Positions 6,026-15,276 of a DNA stretch of 20,079 nt are shown piece after piece (within the stretch, counting starts at the first letter, position 1; every line of letters begins with the position of its first letter). Source of the DNA: a virus; the IMG/VR virus record IMGVR_UViG_3300043409_000553, positions 1 through 20,079 of that record; one strand, written 5' to 3'. Position numbers and translations under genes: made by a program. A model generated the notes under the pieces. That model did not search any database and was not told where the DNA came from. It was given only the letters and a program-made list of their open reading frames with translations.

Positions 6026-7086
6026 GTTTCCTAATAACACGAAAGCCCGAAAAGCTATTTGCATCGTCTGTAAAGTTCTCAAGATGGACAGCCCTTGCGA
6101 ACCCGTATCTTTTTGAATTAACCCGAACCGATTACGGGGTTAACTCTACAGGAATACGTCCAGCATATCATCCAACTAAGCCCACCGTAAGAACTACAGG
6201 CGACCCTATTACCGTTCCTGTATTTGTTTTAGCTGGGGATAGGATTTACGTTAATAGCGGTGTTTACAATGGCATCTATACGGTGTTCAGCGTAACGAAT
6301 GAATACATCGTTTTAGATACTCCTTACATTGGCGTTGGTGGCACTGGATGGGTTAACCTAGTGGATCGGCTCCAGAACTTCAAAGCGTACATTAAAATTT
6401 ACGATGGCGTTACCAATGTGCTGATAGATGAATTAAGACTTTCGCCCGATAGCACTGGCCTGTTAATTGCGGACGTATCGGGCATATTGCGCAAACAGCT
6501 AAACACTACAGCAGACCCAACGCAATCAACAATTAACAAGGCAAATAAAGGTATTTCGGGTTCGTTTAGAATTGGATACGGTGCAACGTGGCTATACGTA
6601 AGTGAAGAAATAACTACGGACGTCACGTCACCTGAGGTAATAGTAAAAGAAAAATACTATTGGCTTTCTGCTGCAAAACAGATAGATGGAAACATTGCCA
6701 GCGGCATGAGTGGAATCGGTCAAAACTTGAAAGAATTTGTGCCTAAAAACTTGGCAAGTTCTGAGGCTAAGTTCTTAACGATGTTTGAGCGGCCTACCTA
6801 TTTCGATGGATTTCCGTTTTTCCTTTCGTTTATTTATGATGAAGATTTTGACGGTATTACGCTCGAACGCCATCAACAAGATGCCGACATAAATGGTATT
6901 GACGTTGGCTCAGAAACAAGCACTACCTTAATTGTCAGCCAAAAGCATTACGTAAATAACATGAAGCTTCGCGCCCCGAATGCTGGCACAAAGATTATAA
7001 AAGCATGGCTTGAAGATGGAGCAGCAGAAACAGATGGATATATTGGAGTCGGTGGTATTCCAATCGGAGGGGCATCTAAATACTAA
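6022..7086 (+). CDS. Tail-associated beta-rich protein, 354 aa
   Basis: A 354-residue protein rich in beta strands. Near residues 69-100 it has VPVFVLAGDRIYVNSGVYNG and YTVFSVTNEYIVLDTPYIG, a small barrel-like motif I recall in tail proteins of Bacteroidota phages. Further on come FKAYIKIYDG, an aromatic-rich stretch with WLSAAKQ, FLTMFERPTYFDGFPFFLSF, and a glycine-rich end YIGVGGIPIGGASKY. No enzyme motifs are seen. Position before the 665-residue protein and the tape measure gene suggests tail or baseplate structure. It is separated by only five bases from the next gene, and the two may act as one unit. Confidence 0.5.
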   Translation: MSFLITRKPEKLFASSVKFSRWTALANPYLFELTRTDYGVNSTGIRPAYHPTKPTVRTTGDPITVPVFVLAGDRIYVNSGVYNGIYTVFSVTNEYIVLDTPYIGVGGTGWVNLVDRLQNFKAYIKIYDGVTNVLIDELRLSPDSTGLLIADVSGILRKQLNTTADPTQSTINKANKGISGSFRIGYGATWLYVSEEITTDVTSPEVIVKEKYYWLSAAKQIDGNIASGMSGIGQNLKEFVPKNLASSEAKFLTMFERPTYFDGFPFFLSFIYDEDFDGITLERHQQDADINGIDVGSETSTTLIVSQKHYVNNMKLRAPNAGTKIIKAWLEDGAAETDGYIGVGGIPIGGASKY

Positions 7087-7091
7087 AGAAA

Positions 7092-7529
7092 ATGATAGTC
7101 ACAGAAGTCAAAGAAATAGATTACCTAGATTGCCTACCTCAGAACCCGTTGCAATTGATGTGGCTAAACTCATTAGGCGGCATGGATACTTGGGTATTTT
7201 CAAGACACCAAGAGTTCAGCGCGAGCGTTTCAGACGTTGACCAATTTGAGCCTGTGGTAAATTATCTACAAATTGCCAACTCAAACCAAAAGGTACTAAA
7301 TAAGGAATTGCTTGTTGTGGTCAATTTGGGATATGAGCAACTAAATACCCAGCAAGTTATCGGGATAAGTGGCGTTCTTTCTGCGGCATTGGTTTACGCA
7401 AACATCGGAGGTTATTGGGTGCAAGTAATTGTCAAAGATGGCAGCTACAAGATATTTGACACGGGCGAAAGCAGGCATAAATTGGAATTTGACATTATCA
7501 TTCCTAAGCAATATACTTCAAGCCTGTGA
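7092..7529 (+). CDS. Tail-associated protein with LNSLGGMDTW motif
   Basis: A 145-residue protein whose residues 22-37 read LMWLNSLGGMDTWVFS. This resembles a motif (LxWLNxxGGxDxWxF) that I recall near the C-terminal end of larger tail proteins in Bacteroidota phages, where it is fused to a region like the preceding gene. The rest is beta-rich (LLVVVNLGYEQL, YWVQVIVKDGSYKIFDTG). It may be a separate subunit or the split end of the 6022-7086 protein. Its TGA overlaps the GTG start of the next gene. Confidence 0.5.
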   Translation: MIVTEVKEIDYLDCLPQNPLQLMWLNSLGGMDTWVFSRHQEFSASVSDVDQFEPVVNYLQIANSNQKVLNKELLVVVNLGYEQLNTQQVIGISGVLSAALVYANIGGYWVQVIVKDGSYKIFDTGESRHKLEFDIIIPKQYTSSL

Positions 7530-9523
7530 GCAATTTAATCATAAAGATTGGCGACAGACCACTAGACTTAAATAGTGGTGAAACTATTGCGCTAACTAGG
7601 CAAGCGGCAAAGGTTGGTGACTTCGTTGCCGTTATGGCCGATGGCACTAACGAGGTGACTATACCTTTGACCGCGAACAACAAGGCGGTGTTGGATAATG
7701 CCCACATATTTGGGACGGATAGCCTAATCCCGTATCGGAGGACGGATGCAACAATGATACAGGAGGGATATGAAACAATCACAAACGGTTATTCAATCGT
7801 TAAAAGTTCAGCTAACAATTTCAGCCTGCAAATTGTGGGAGGTAACGGAGGCTTTTTTGACCTTATACGGAATTTGAATTTAAGGGATTTGGACTTAGTG
7901 GAGTATAGTCACTTTTGGACAAACCTAAATGTCTTTGACAACCGAAATAATACAGATGGCTACGTTTACGCGGTATTTGAGCAAAGTGATTTGGAGGGCG
8001 TTGATTCAACCATGCGCACCTATGGCACAAATTTATATGCGGTTCAAACAGCTAGGTTGCTGCCATCATTTCACGTTAAGACTTTGGTTAGTAAAATCTT
8101 TGGTGAGCAAGGCTATACCTTCGTGACCGACTTAGTAGCTGAGGACATTTACAATAATCTGATTGTTTTTAATGGCAAGCCTGACCGAGGTGAGGATATG
8201 AGCCATCATTTGTGTAGGGTAACGGCAACGACTTTTAACGTGCCATCAGATACGCCTTTAATCGGTTACTTATTTGATGCCGTAGCAGTAAGTGGAACAA
8301 GTGACTACATTGCAAATTCTGAATTTTTAAGTAGATTAGTTTTGCCCTTTGGTTCTAATCCTAGATTTACTTTAACAGACCCGTGTACTTTAACGGTTGA
8401 GTTTTCATTAACAATTACATTTACTCAATTTCTAGTTTATGCAAATACATTAAGAATTGAAATTGAAGCCACAACAAGCGGAGGCACTAATATAATTACT
8501 AGCGATACTATAAATTTTACCGTTGGAATAGTTGGTGACCCTGACTTAACATTAAACATATCTATGTCTTTTGATGTTGGAGATTTTAACGGAGATGTGT
8601 GGTTTAGCCCATTTGCGGTGTTTGGATTTGATGTTAATTTTTATATTCTAGAGGATAGCAGCTACACGGTTACAAATGCGGTTATGCTGGCGAATTCAGA
8701 TATAACCACATCGTTTCCAAACAACTATTTTAACGGCCTTGTCCCCGTTCCTGACATGAAACAGGGCGACTTTCTGAAAGACTTGTCAAAGGTGTTTCAA
8801 TGGATCTACGATGTAGATGAAGTGACTAAGGTGGTAACTGCTAGGCGTTATGATTCGGTGCAGGAAAACATACCAACGGCTATTGATTTGAGCGACCATA
8901 TTGACGTCAGAAAGCAAAAGATAACCTACGGAATTGATGGCTTTGCTCAAACCAATTCTTTGGCATACAAGCCCGATGACATTACAAGCTATGATGCTAT
9001 TGGTTATATCAATGTAGATGACCAAACATTAAAGGCCGAAAGCAAATATGTCGAGGTTTCATTATTTGCGGCCAGTTCGACCCGTCAAAGGTTTGATTCA
9101 GTTGCCGCGCCTTACGTGCCGATATTTGATGTCGATGTAATGCCCAACAATGCGATCACTCACAGATTGCTATTGACTAAAAGAGTAGATCCTTTTCCGT
9201 ACAACGTGAATTTTAACCGAGCAGCGGAAGCACCTTATGATTATCCAACGGACGACCTGACCTTCGCGTATTTCGCTGAGGCTGGCAATTTGGATAGCTT
9301 GGATTTTCCTAACCTAATAAACCGATTTTATCAAGCGGTAATGGCGATAACCTATCGGGGCAAAACGCTTGAATGTTTGATGAATCTGAAAATTTCAGAC
9401 GTAGTAAATTATAACCCGTTTATTCCTGTTTACATCTCACAGCATGGCAGTTATTTCTATTGGCAAAAAGTGAGTAACTATGTGAAGGACAAATTAACCA
9501 AATGCACGTTTATACGCTTATAA
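7526..9523 (+). CDS. Large tail/baseplate protein, 665 aa
   Basis: A 665-residue protein with a GTG start overlapping the previous stop (GTGA). The N-terminal part (LIIKIGDRPLDLNSGETIAL, then a segment ending DSLIPYRRTDATMI) and the middle (LPSFHVKTLVSKIFGEQGYTF and DMKQGDFLKDLSKVFQWIYD) follow a layout I recall in Bacteroidota phage proteins found next to the tape measure gene; they are thought to be distal tail or baseplate hub components. Residues about 260-385 form a beta-rich, low-GC segment with many T, I and F residues. No signal peptide or catalytic motif is evident. It ends one base before the tape measure gene. Confidence 0.55.
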   Translation: MSNLIIKIGDRPLDLNSGETIALTRQAAKVGDFVAVMADGTNEVTIPLTANNKAVLDNAHIFGTDSLIPYRRTDATMIQEGYETITNGYSIVKSSANNFSLQIVGGNGGFFDLIRNLNLRDLDLVEYSHFWTNLNVFDNRNNTDGYVYAVFEQSDLEGVDSTMRTYGTNLYAVQTARLLPSFHVKTLVSKIFGEQGYTFVTDLVAEDIYNNLIVFNGKPDRGEDMSHHLCRVTATTFNVPSDTPLIGYLFDAVAVSGTSDYIANSEFLSRLVLPFGSNPRFTLTDPCTLTVEFSLTITFTQFLVYANTLRIEIEATTSGGTNIITSDTINFTVGIVGDPDLTLNISMSFDVGDFNGDVWFSPFAVFGFDVNFYILEDSSYTVTNAVMLANSDITTSFPNNYFNGLVPVPDMKQGDFLKDLSKVFQWIYDVDEVTKVVTARRYDSVQENIPTAIDLSDHIDVRKQKITYGIDGFAQTNSLAYKPDDITSYDAIGYINVDDQTLKAESKYVEVSLFAASSTRQRFDSVAAPYVPIFDVDVMPNNAITHRLLLTKRVDPFPYNVNFNRAAEAPYDYPTDDLTFAYFAEAGNLDSLDFPNLINRFYQAVMAITYRGKTLECLMNLKISDVVNYNPFIPVYISQHGSYFYWQKVSNYVKDKLTKCTFIRL

Positions 9524-9524
9524 G

Positions 9525-12125
9525 ATGGCAACTGAAAAATATGAAGTACTTGTCAAAATTGGCATAGATTCAAAAGTAGTACAAGACAGCATTGCCAACG
9601 CAGACCGATTAACCGCTGAAATCACTAAACTTCGAGAGGCTCAAAAGGCAAGCGGTGTTCAAGATGCGGAAACTACGGCCGCAATTAAGGCGTTAACCCA
9701 AGAACGTAGCCGTGACCTTCGTGTGGTGCAACAGGCCAACACGCTGGCATCGGAAACGGTCAAAGGTCAGGAACGATTAAAGGCTGAGTTGTCGCTGCTT
9801 ACGGTGCAATATAACAACCTAAGTACAGCGGAGCAAAAGACTACGGAAAGCGGTCAAAAGATGGGTGCAAGGATTCGCGCGCTTAGTGATGAGTTAAAAG
9901 CAAACGAAAGCGCGGTAGGCAATAACGCTCGCAATGTGGGCAATTATACAGATTCGATAAAGGAAGCGTTGGTATCTATTACGGGAGCAGTACCGGGACT
10001 GAATGGATTTAAGGGCGGACTGGATGGCGTGACTAATGGGTTCAAAGCGGCTGGTGGTGGCGTTAAGGGATTTGGAGCGGCTTTAATGACATTGGGGCTG
10101 CCTTTGATAGTTGCGGGCGTTACTGCTTTAATTGGTGTATTCAAAGCGTTTAAGCCTGTAGCCGATGCGGTGGAGAATGCGGTTACAGCGGTTAAAGCGG
10201 CCTTTGGGGCGTTAATATCGGGCGGCTCAATTATGGAAGCAGTGCGCCAGTCAAAAGAATTACTTGAGGTGCAACGAGATCTAGAGGATACGCAAAAGGC
10301 GTTTGCAATTTCGGCACAAAAATATGGCAACGAAATCGCTAAGTTAATAGTTGCATCAAAAGACCGTACTAAAACAGACCAAGAGCGGCTTGCAATAGTT
10401 GCCAAAGCAAACAAACTAGAGGAGGAGTATTTTAACGCATCGGTTGCAAGAATTGACAAGGAATTATCTGCTCGTGAAAGTGAATTTATGCGTAAAAACA
10501 AAATCACAAAAGCGGAATTGCAACTACTTGCAGAGGGTACTTCTAAACAGGCTCTTGCATTGCGTGAAAGATTGGAAAAGGGCGCAGAATATAGCGAAGA
10601 AGAATTGGCTCAGGTTCAAGATTTACTTGTTGAACGTGCTAAATTGGAGGGTGAAAGCCTTGTTTTGCAAGAGAAACTTGCAAACCGAACAAACCAACTT
10701 GCTGGCGATATGGAAAAGGACAGGCAATCTGAGGCTGACAAAATCGCAGCAGCCACCGAAAAGGCAAACGAGGCAAGGCAAAAAGAACAGGATAAAAAAG
10801 ATGCGATTGCGGCCAAAGAATTAGAGGATGCCAAAAAGCAAGCGGAAGAATTAAAGAAAATTGCTAACGACTTTATGCGGTCGCAGATGTCGGACACGGA
10901 TAGACAACTTTTGGAAATAGGCGAAAAGGCTAATGTACTAAAGGCTGCTGGTGTTGAGGAAGTTGCCATAACTAAATTCATAAACGATGAAGTTAAAAAG
11001 ATTGAAGATGCGGCAAGAGCAGAAAAGCTGGCAAAGGATAGCGAGGCATTTACAAAGCAAATTGAACTGCTAGGCCTACAGGAACAACTCGAAGTGCAAG
11101 CGGCTGAAACATCAATTAAAAACGAAAAGGAATTAGCAGATGCAAAAGCTAAAATAGCACTTGACTACCTTGCTCAGAAGCTTGCCATCATGCAACAAAT
11201 GGCAATGTTGGATGGGATTGCAACTGCCGAAGAAATCGCAAACCTCAAACTAGTTGAGGGAGAAATAAAACGGATAACCGAAGGGCTGGCAAATCCCGAA
11301 GTTGAACCTACTACGTTGGGCAAGATGCTAGGCCTTACGGAAACGGATATAGAGGACATTCAACTTGCTATGGAAGTGGTGGATGGCTTGCTGGCAACAG
11401 CAATGGCAGCAACTCAGGCATCGGCCGACAATAGGCTTGCTCAAATTGATGCTCAGTCAACCGCTGAAATACAGGCCATAAATAATAGCACATTATCCGA
11501 AGAACAAAAGGCTACTAAAATAAAGGCGATAGAGCAAAAGGCCGCGAGGGATAAGTACAAAATTGAACTTGAACAGTTCAAAATTGCTCAGGCCTTGCAG
11601 ATAGCAATGGCGATAGCCAACACGGCAACGGCAGTAATGGCTCAGCTATCAAACCCAACGCCTTACGCTGGCTTTGTGCTTGCTGCGCTGGCAGGAGTTA
11701 CGGGAGCGGCTCAAATAGCGATGATTGCAAGCCAACAGCCACCTCCACCGCCTGCCTTTGCATCGGGTGGATTTGTATCGGGTGCTGGAAGCGGAACGAG
11801 TGATTCAATTCCTGCTATGCTTTCAAATGGCGAGAGCGTAAATAATGCGGAAACGACTAGACGATTTGCGCCATTGCTTTCATCTTTGAACGCGGCTGGT
11901 GGTGGTGTTGATTGGTATCGTGGCGAAGGATTTGCATCGGGCGGTTTGGTTCGTAAATTCGCAACGGGAGGCGTTGCCATGTCCAGTTCTTCGATGATAC
12001 GGGAAAATCAACAAGTTGCAATGATGGCAGCACAAATGAGTATGTCGCAGCCTGTTTTGGTTATTGAGGAATTTCAAAGCGTACAGGGTAGGCAAGTTAG
12101 AACCGAGCAGAATTTACAACTATGA
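9525..12125 (+). CDS. Tape measure protein
   Basis: An 866-residue protein spanning the tail lumen and setting tail length. The N-terminal 140 residues are helical coiled coil. A hydrophobic stretch follows at about 181-211 (FGAALMTLGLPLIVAGVTAL), then long charged coiled coil to about 680 with many AKELEDAKKQAEELKK-like heptads. A second hydrophobic region at about 689-739 ends in a run of five prolines. The C-terminus carries GGFVSGAGSGTSDSIPAMLS followed by NGESV at about 746, a well-known tape measure end motif, and further glycine-rich repeats (GFASGGLV, FATGG). By the usual rule of about 1.5 angstroms per residue the tail would be near 130 nm; this assumes no trimming. Its TGA overlaps the next ATG. 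Confidence 0.88.
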   Translation: MATEKYEVLVKIGIDSKVVQDSIANADRLTAEITKLREAQKASGVQDAETTAAIKALTQERSRDLRVVQQANTLASETVKGQERLKAELSLLTVQYNNLSTAEQKTTESGQKMGARIRALSDELKANESAVGNNARNVGNYTDSIKEALVSITGAVPGLNGFKGGLDGVTNGFKAAGGGVKGFGAALMTLGLPLIVAGVTALIGVFKAFKPVADAVENAVTAVKAAFGALISGGSIMEAVRQSKELLEVQRDLEDTQKAFAISAQKYGNEIAKLIVASKDRTKTDQERLAIVAKANKLEEEYFNASVARIDKELSARESEFMRKNKITKAELQLLAEGTSKQALALRERLEKGAEYSEEELAQVQDLLVERAKLEGESLVLQEKLANRTNQLAGDMEKDRQSEADKIAAATEKANEARQKEQDKKDAIAAKELEDAKKQAEELKKIANDFMRSQMSDTDRQLLEIGEKANVLKAAGVEEVAITKFINDEVKKIEDAARAEKLAKDSEAFTKQIELLGLQEQLEVQAAETSIKNEKELADAKAKIALDYLAQKLAIMQQMAMLDGIATAEEIANLKLVEGEIKRITEGLANPEVEPTTLGKMLGLTETDIEDIQLAMEVVDGLLATAMAATQASADNRLAQIDAQSTAEIQAINNSTLSEEQKATKIKAIEQKAARDKYKIELEQFKIAQALQIAMAIANTATAVMAQLSNPTPYAGFVLAALAGVTGAAQIAMIASQQPPPPPAFASGGFVSGAGSGTSDSIPAMLSNGESVNNAETTRRFAPLLSSLNAAGGGVDWYRGEGFASGGLVRKFATGGVAMSSSSMIRENQQVAMMAAQMSMSQPVLVIEEFQSVQGRQVRTEQNLQL

Positions 12126-12358
12126 ATGAACTGATTTTAGAACTTGACAAAAGCGGTCAATTGTTTGAACTATTCAAAGGAGGCTTTATATCTTGGACGG
12201 TGCTAAGGGATAAGGATATTTATCTCACCTATTTAACCCATCGCCAAACGGGATTAAATAAGACACAAGCGGTCAAAAGAACGGCCGACCAATTTGACTT
12301 AAGCGACAACGTTGTATGGGTTGCATTGCGTAAAATGGTCACACCAAAAAACGAATAG
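12122..12358 (+). CDS. Small helical protein, 78 aa, HTH-like
   Basis: A 78-residue protein, MNELILELDKSGQLFELFKG at the start. The second half, LNKTQAVKRTADQFDLSDNV followed by VWVALRKM, reads like a helix-turn-helix in which an AVKRTADQF helix is followed by a turn at DLSD and a second helix. It could bind nucleic acid or be a small structural helix pair. No family is recognised with confidence. It overlaps the tape measure gene by four bases and lies 37 bases before the protease gene, at the tail-to-head module boundary. Confidence 0.55.
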   Translation: MNELILELDKSGQLFELFKGGFISWTVLRDKDIYLTYLTHRQTGLNKTQAVKRTADQFDLSDNVVWVALRKMVTPKNE

Positions 12359-12395
12359 TAAAAGCCTGTTTTGCCGTGTGGAATTTTGCCGCCAC

Positions 12396-13481
12396 ATGGA
12401 AGCACACATTTACATCGAAGGCCAAATCGGTTCGTCTTATAAAGAAGATGGCTCTGTTGACGTTAGCGGTGTTGAATTGCAAGACGTTATTTCACAGGTT
12501 CGCAGAAATGCTGATGCCGAAAAGATTACGTGCCATATTACTAGTCAGGGCGGCTCAGTGGACTCAGGTCGCAAAATAGCCCAATACCTCGCATCACTTC
12601 CCAATGTGCATACGCTAGCTGAGGTTCAATGCGCTTCTATTGCTACGGAGATTCACTTGGCCGTCCCAATTGAACGCAGAAAGGTAGCGGCAGGAACGTC
12701 CTATCTTATTCACCAACCAATGTTCTCTTTTCAACGCGGCATTGCATTGAACAAAGACGAACTGGCAAGTATGTCTACTGAAATAGGACATACGCAGGCC
12801 GAAATGGTGAGCAACTACGCAAAGGCTACAGGCATGGATAAGACCGCGCTTGAATTGCTTATGCAACAAGAAACAGCGTTAACCCCTGAGCAATGCGTTG
12901 AGTTCGGGTTCGCCTCTGAAATCGTAACAAATGCAGCCGTATCGGTTGCCCTAATTAAACCAAAACAAACCAATTCAATAGACACCATGAAAAAAGAAAT
13001 CGAAAAGATGCGCTTGCAAATCGCGCAGTTAATTGCTGGTAAACCGCTTCAAGCAGTTGCCCTAGACCTTACAACAATTGAGGGCGTTCCTGTGATTGTA
13101 GTGACCGAAGAAGATGCACCGAAAGTAGGTGATTTAGTAACCGATGCTGAGGGAAATCCAGTACCTGATGCAACTCACAACTTTGAGGGCGTGCAAGTAG
13201 TAACCGTTGATGGCATAATTACCGAGATTATCGAAGTAGTTAGCCTTAACGTTGAAGAAATGGCTGCTGAGTTGGCACAATTAAAGGCTGAACGCGAAGA
13301 GGAGCAGACAGCCCTTGCAGCATTGCAGACTGAATTTGTAGCCCTTGCTCAACTTTCAAGCAAATACAAGCCAATCGCTAAGGCGGTTGCATTTCGTAAG
13401 CCAATCGCTGAGGCAAAGACCGAAGCTTCAAGCTACTCAACAATCAAAGAAGCCCTTGCAGCACGTAAGGCAAAAAAATAA
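12396..13481 (+). CDS. ClpP-like head maturation protease with scaffold-like tail
   Basis: A 361-residue protein. Residues 1-185 are a serine protease of the ClpP/S14 type: GGSVDSGRKIAQYLASL at 52-68, the nucleophile S81 in CASIATEIHLAV, and H106 in SYLIHQP. The 25-residue Ser-His spacing equals that of E. coli ClpP (98 and 123). The third triad position aligns with E159 (QQETALTPEQ), Glu rather than Asp, as I recall in phage members. Residues 225-285 form a small beta domain with VGDLVTDAEGNPVPDATHNF, and 286-361 are coiled coil and basic, as in protease-scaffold fusions. It would cleave scaffold and capsid precursors in the prohead. The start at 12396 gives the family's usual beginning (AHIYIEGQIG); the longer frame from 12312 runs through the previous gene. 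Confidence 0.87.
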   Translation: MEAHIYIEGQIGSSYKEDGSVDVSGVELQDVISQVRRNADAEKITCHITSQGGSVDSGRKIAQYLASLPNVHTLAEVQCASIATEIHLAVPIERRKVAAGTSYLIHQPMFSFQRGIALNKDELASMSTEIGHTQAEMVSNYAKATGMDKTALELLMQQETALTPEQCVEFGFASEIVTNAAVSVALIKPKQTNSIDTMKKEIEKMRLQIAQLIAGKPLQAVALDLTTIEGVPVIVVTEEDAPKVGDLVTDAEGNPVPDATHNFEGVQVVTVDGIITEIIEVVSLNVEEMAAELAQLKAEREEEQTALAALQTEFVALAQLSSKYKPIAKAVAFRKPIAEAKTEASSYSTIKEALAARKAKK

Positions 13482-13511
13482 TAACTAACCAATCAAAACA
13501 AATCAAATCAA

Positions 13512-14615
13512 ATGGCAATCCTTAACCCAGCAGACTTAGCCTTTAATGGCGAAGAAATAAAAGCCCTTTCAGAAGGGATAATGGAGGACGTGTACGCAAA
13601 ACCTGCGATGACCGAATTCCTTACTATCTACACAGGCATCAAAGCCAAGAAGCAAATTGCTTTTCTTGGAATTTTGTCAGGTTTGGTAGGACAAAAGCAC
13701 GATACCTCTAGCTGTTCTCCAATCGAGAATGATGCGGCTATCGAAAATACAGAAAAGTTTTGGGAGCCTGCTTATATTGATGACCGTTTTAGCGAGTGTT
13801 TCGATAACCTACTTGAAACCTTCTTTGTTTACGGTTTGAAAAATGGTGTTCAAAAGGGCGACTTGAGCAATACTGACTTTGCTTTATTTTTCGTAGAGCG
13901 TTACCAAGATGCGATTGCTGAAATGTTCCACCGCCTTGTATGGTTTGGTGACACAGCAGCAGACGACACCGCTGGTGGTGGTATATTCGTAACTGCTGGA
14001 TTCGTTGCCAAGCGTTGGGATGCTTTCGATGGCATTTGGAAACAACTTTTTGCAATCGTTACTGCTAATTCTGCGCGTAAAACAACTGACTTGACTGCTA
14101 AAAATGCACAGACTACTTTTGCATTGCAAGCGTTCAATTCAACAGATACAACTAACCGTGTGGTAACTAACACGCTACAAAACTTGGTGTTCAATTCTGA
14201 CTTCCGTCTACGTGATAAAGCAGACAAAATCATTATCGTTACTCAGTCAGTAGCTGACCAGTACGTTCGCGAATTGGAAGCTGGAGCAAACAACGGTCTA
14301 TCTGTAGCATTCGAATACATCCAAGACGGTGTAATGGTAATTAAGCGCATGGGTGTTACTATTTACGCTTATAGCTTTTGGGATAGAATGATACAGGGAT
14401 ACCAACGTACCGCTGCGAGTGAATTGAACTACTACCTTCCTCACCGCGCTTTGTTGACCACTAAGGCTAACATTGCATTCGGAACAGAAGAGGAAGGTAC
14501 GCTTTCTGAAGTAGACGTTTTTGTTGATAAGAAGGACAAGAAAACATACTTTGATTTCGGTGCTAACCTAGATGCAAAAGTGTTGCAAGACTACTTGGTT
14601 CAAGTTGCTTATTAG
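13512..14615 (+). CDS. Major capsid protein, HK97-fold candidate
   Basis: A 367-residue protein directly after the maturation protease, the canonical place for the major head protein. It has no protease motifs, begins MAILNPADLAFNGEEIKALS, has a central alpha/beta region with IAEMFHRLVWFGDTAADDT and IWKQLFAIVTANSARK, a segment ADKIIIVTQSVADQYVRELE and GVMVIKRMGVTIYAY typical of the HK97-fold P and A domains, and ends with a beta-rich segment. It resembles capsid proteins I recall from Bacteroidota phages (LSEGI.E.vy.kP.l..f.ti..GI at the start). No long N-terminal delta domain is obvious, in line with a separate scaffold in the protease tail. A 30-base spacer precedes it; no SD or -7 box was seen. 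Confidence 0.82.
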   Translation: MAILNPADLAFNGEEIKALSEGIMEDVYAKPAMTEFLTIYTGIKAKKQIAFLGILSGLVGQKHDTSSCSPIENDAAIENTEKFWEPAYIDDRFSECFDNLLETFFVYGLKNGVQKGDLSNTDFALFFVERYQDAIAEMFHRLVWFGDTAADDTAGGGIFVTAGFVAKRWDAFDGIWKQLFAIVTANSARKTTDLTAKNAQTTFALQAFNSTDTTNRVVTNTLQNLVFNSDFRLRDKADKIIIVTQSVADQYVRELEAGANNGLSVAFEYIQDGVMVIKRMGVTIYAYSFWDRMIQGYQRTAASELNYYLPHRALLTTKANIAFGTEEEGTLSEVDVFVDKKDKKTYFDFGANLDAKVLQDYLVQVAY

Positions 14616-14639
14616 TATTAACCTTCAACAAAAGAAATC

Positions 14640-15215
14640 ATGCCAATTTGCGATAATATCACAGCAGGGATTGCCTACGATTGCGCTTATCCTCCAACGG
14701 GGGGTGTGAACGATAGGCTTATCCTTTTGAACTATGCCGACATTGACGGAAACGTTACATACGACAACGTTAACCCAATAATCGTTACCAACATCACACT
14801 CACAGCCCCAGCAGTTGGGTATGAGTACGAAGGTGTTAACAACTCAAATGAGCCACGTTCGGCAATGGTTAAAGGCCGTTACGTTAACGGATACGACCAC
14901 GAGGTGAGATTCAAATGCTTTGACAATAGCCCTGATGCCAAATTGCAACTAGGCAAATTAGACGGGGCGTTGGTTGTAGCAATTGTTCAGAATAACAGGA
15001 AGGGACTAGACGGTAATTCAGCCTTTGAAATCTACGGTCTTGAAACAGGACTACGGTTGCAAGAACTTGAGCGTATTTTGGCAGATGCTGAAACACAAGG
15101 TGCATACAACCTTTTGATTCGCAACGATGAAATTAGCCGACCTTCAAGTTTGCCGCATACATTGTGGGATACTGATTATGCTACCACTCTTGCGCTGGTT
15201 AACGGCTTAGTGTAA
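14640..15215 (+). CDS. Putative major tail (tube) protein
   Basis: A 191-residue protein starting MPICDNITAGIAYDCAYPPT, with VNDRLILLNYADID at about 23-36, ITLTAPAVGYEYEGVNNSNE, VKGRYVNGYDHEVRFKCFD, and a C-terminal half with LVVAIVQNNRKGLDGNSAF and YGLETGLRLQELE. This pattern (MPIC start, RLILxNxxDI, GYEYEG, VAIVENxxKG, YGxExGL) is one I recall from Bacteroidota phages just after the capsid gene, often unannotated; its size and beta-rich layout fit a tail tube protein. No catalytic motifs are seen. Followed 16 bases after its stop by a strong terminator that closes the transcription unit. Confidence 0.5.
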   Translation: MPICDNITAGIAYDCAYPPTGGVNDRLILLNYADIDGNVTYDNVNPIIVTNITLTAPAVGYEYEGVNNSNEPRSAMVKGRYVNGYDHEVRFKCFDNSPDAKLQLGKLDGALVVAIVQNNRKGLDGNSAFEIYGLETGLRLQELERILADAETQGAYNLLIRNDEISRPSSLPHTLWDTDYATTLALVNGLV

Positions 15216-15231
15216 TCTAATCAATTGAAAT

Positions 15232-15275
15232 AAAAAAAGGCGGTGCGCGTGGAAACATGACACCGCTTTTTTTTT
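15232..15275 (+). terminator. Rho-independent terminator after tail tube gene
   Basis: GCGGTG (15240-15245) pairs with CACCGC (15261-15266), extended by the flanking run of A residues (15232-15238) and the nine T residues (15267-15275). Inside, CGTG and CATG pair around a GAAA tetraloop (GNRA type), giving a stable stacked hairpin. The A-tract, stem and T-tract could stop transcription on both strands. It lies between the stop at 15215 and the ATG at 15289. Confidence 0.82.
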
Positions 15276-15276
15276 G

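Noticed and set aside
9944-10981. Long minus-strand frames opposite the tape measure gene
   Set aside because: Their composition (Ser/Ala/Leu-rich) is that expected from antisense reading of coiled-coil codons, and no promoter or start signal supports them.
12312-12395. Longer start for the ClpP-like protease
   Set aside because: The extra 28 residues run through the end of the 78-residue gene and do not look like a protease start; 12396 gives the usual beginning.
13789-14233. Minus-strand frames opposite the capsid gene
   Set aside because: They overlap each other in different frames and mirror the capsid gene's codon pattern; no independent support.
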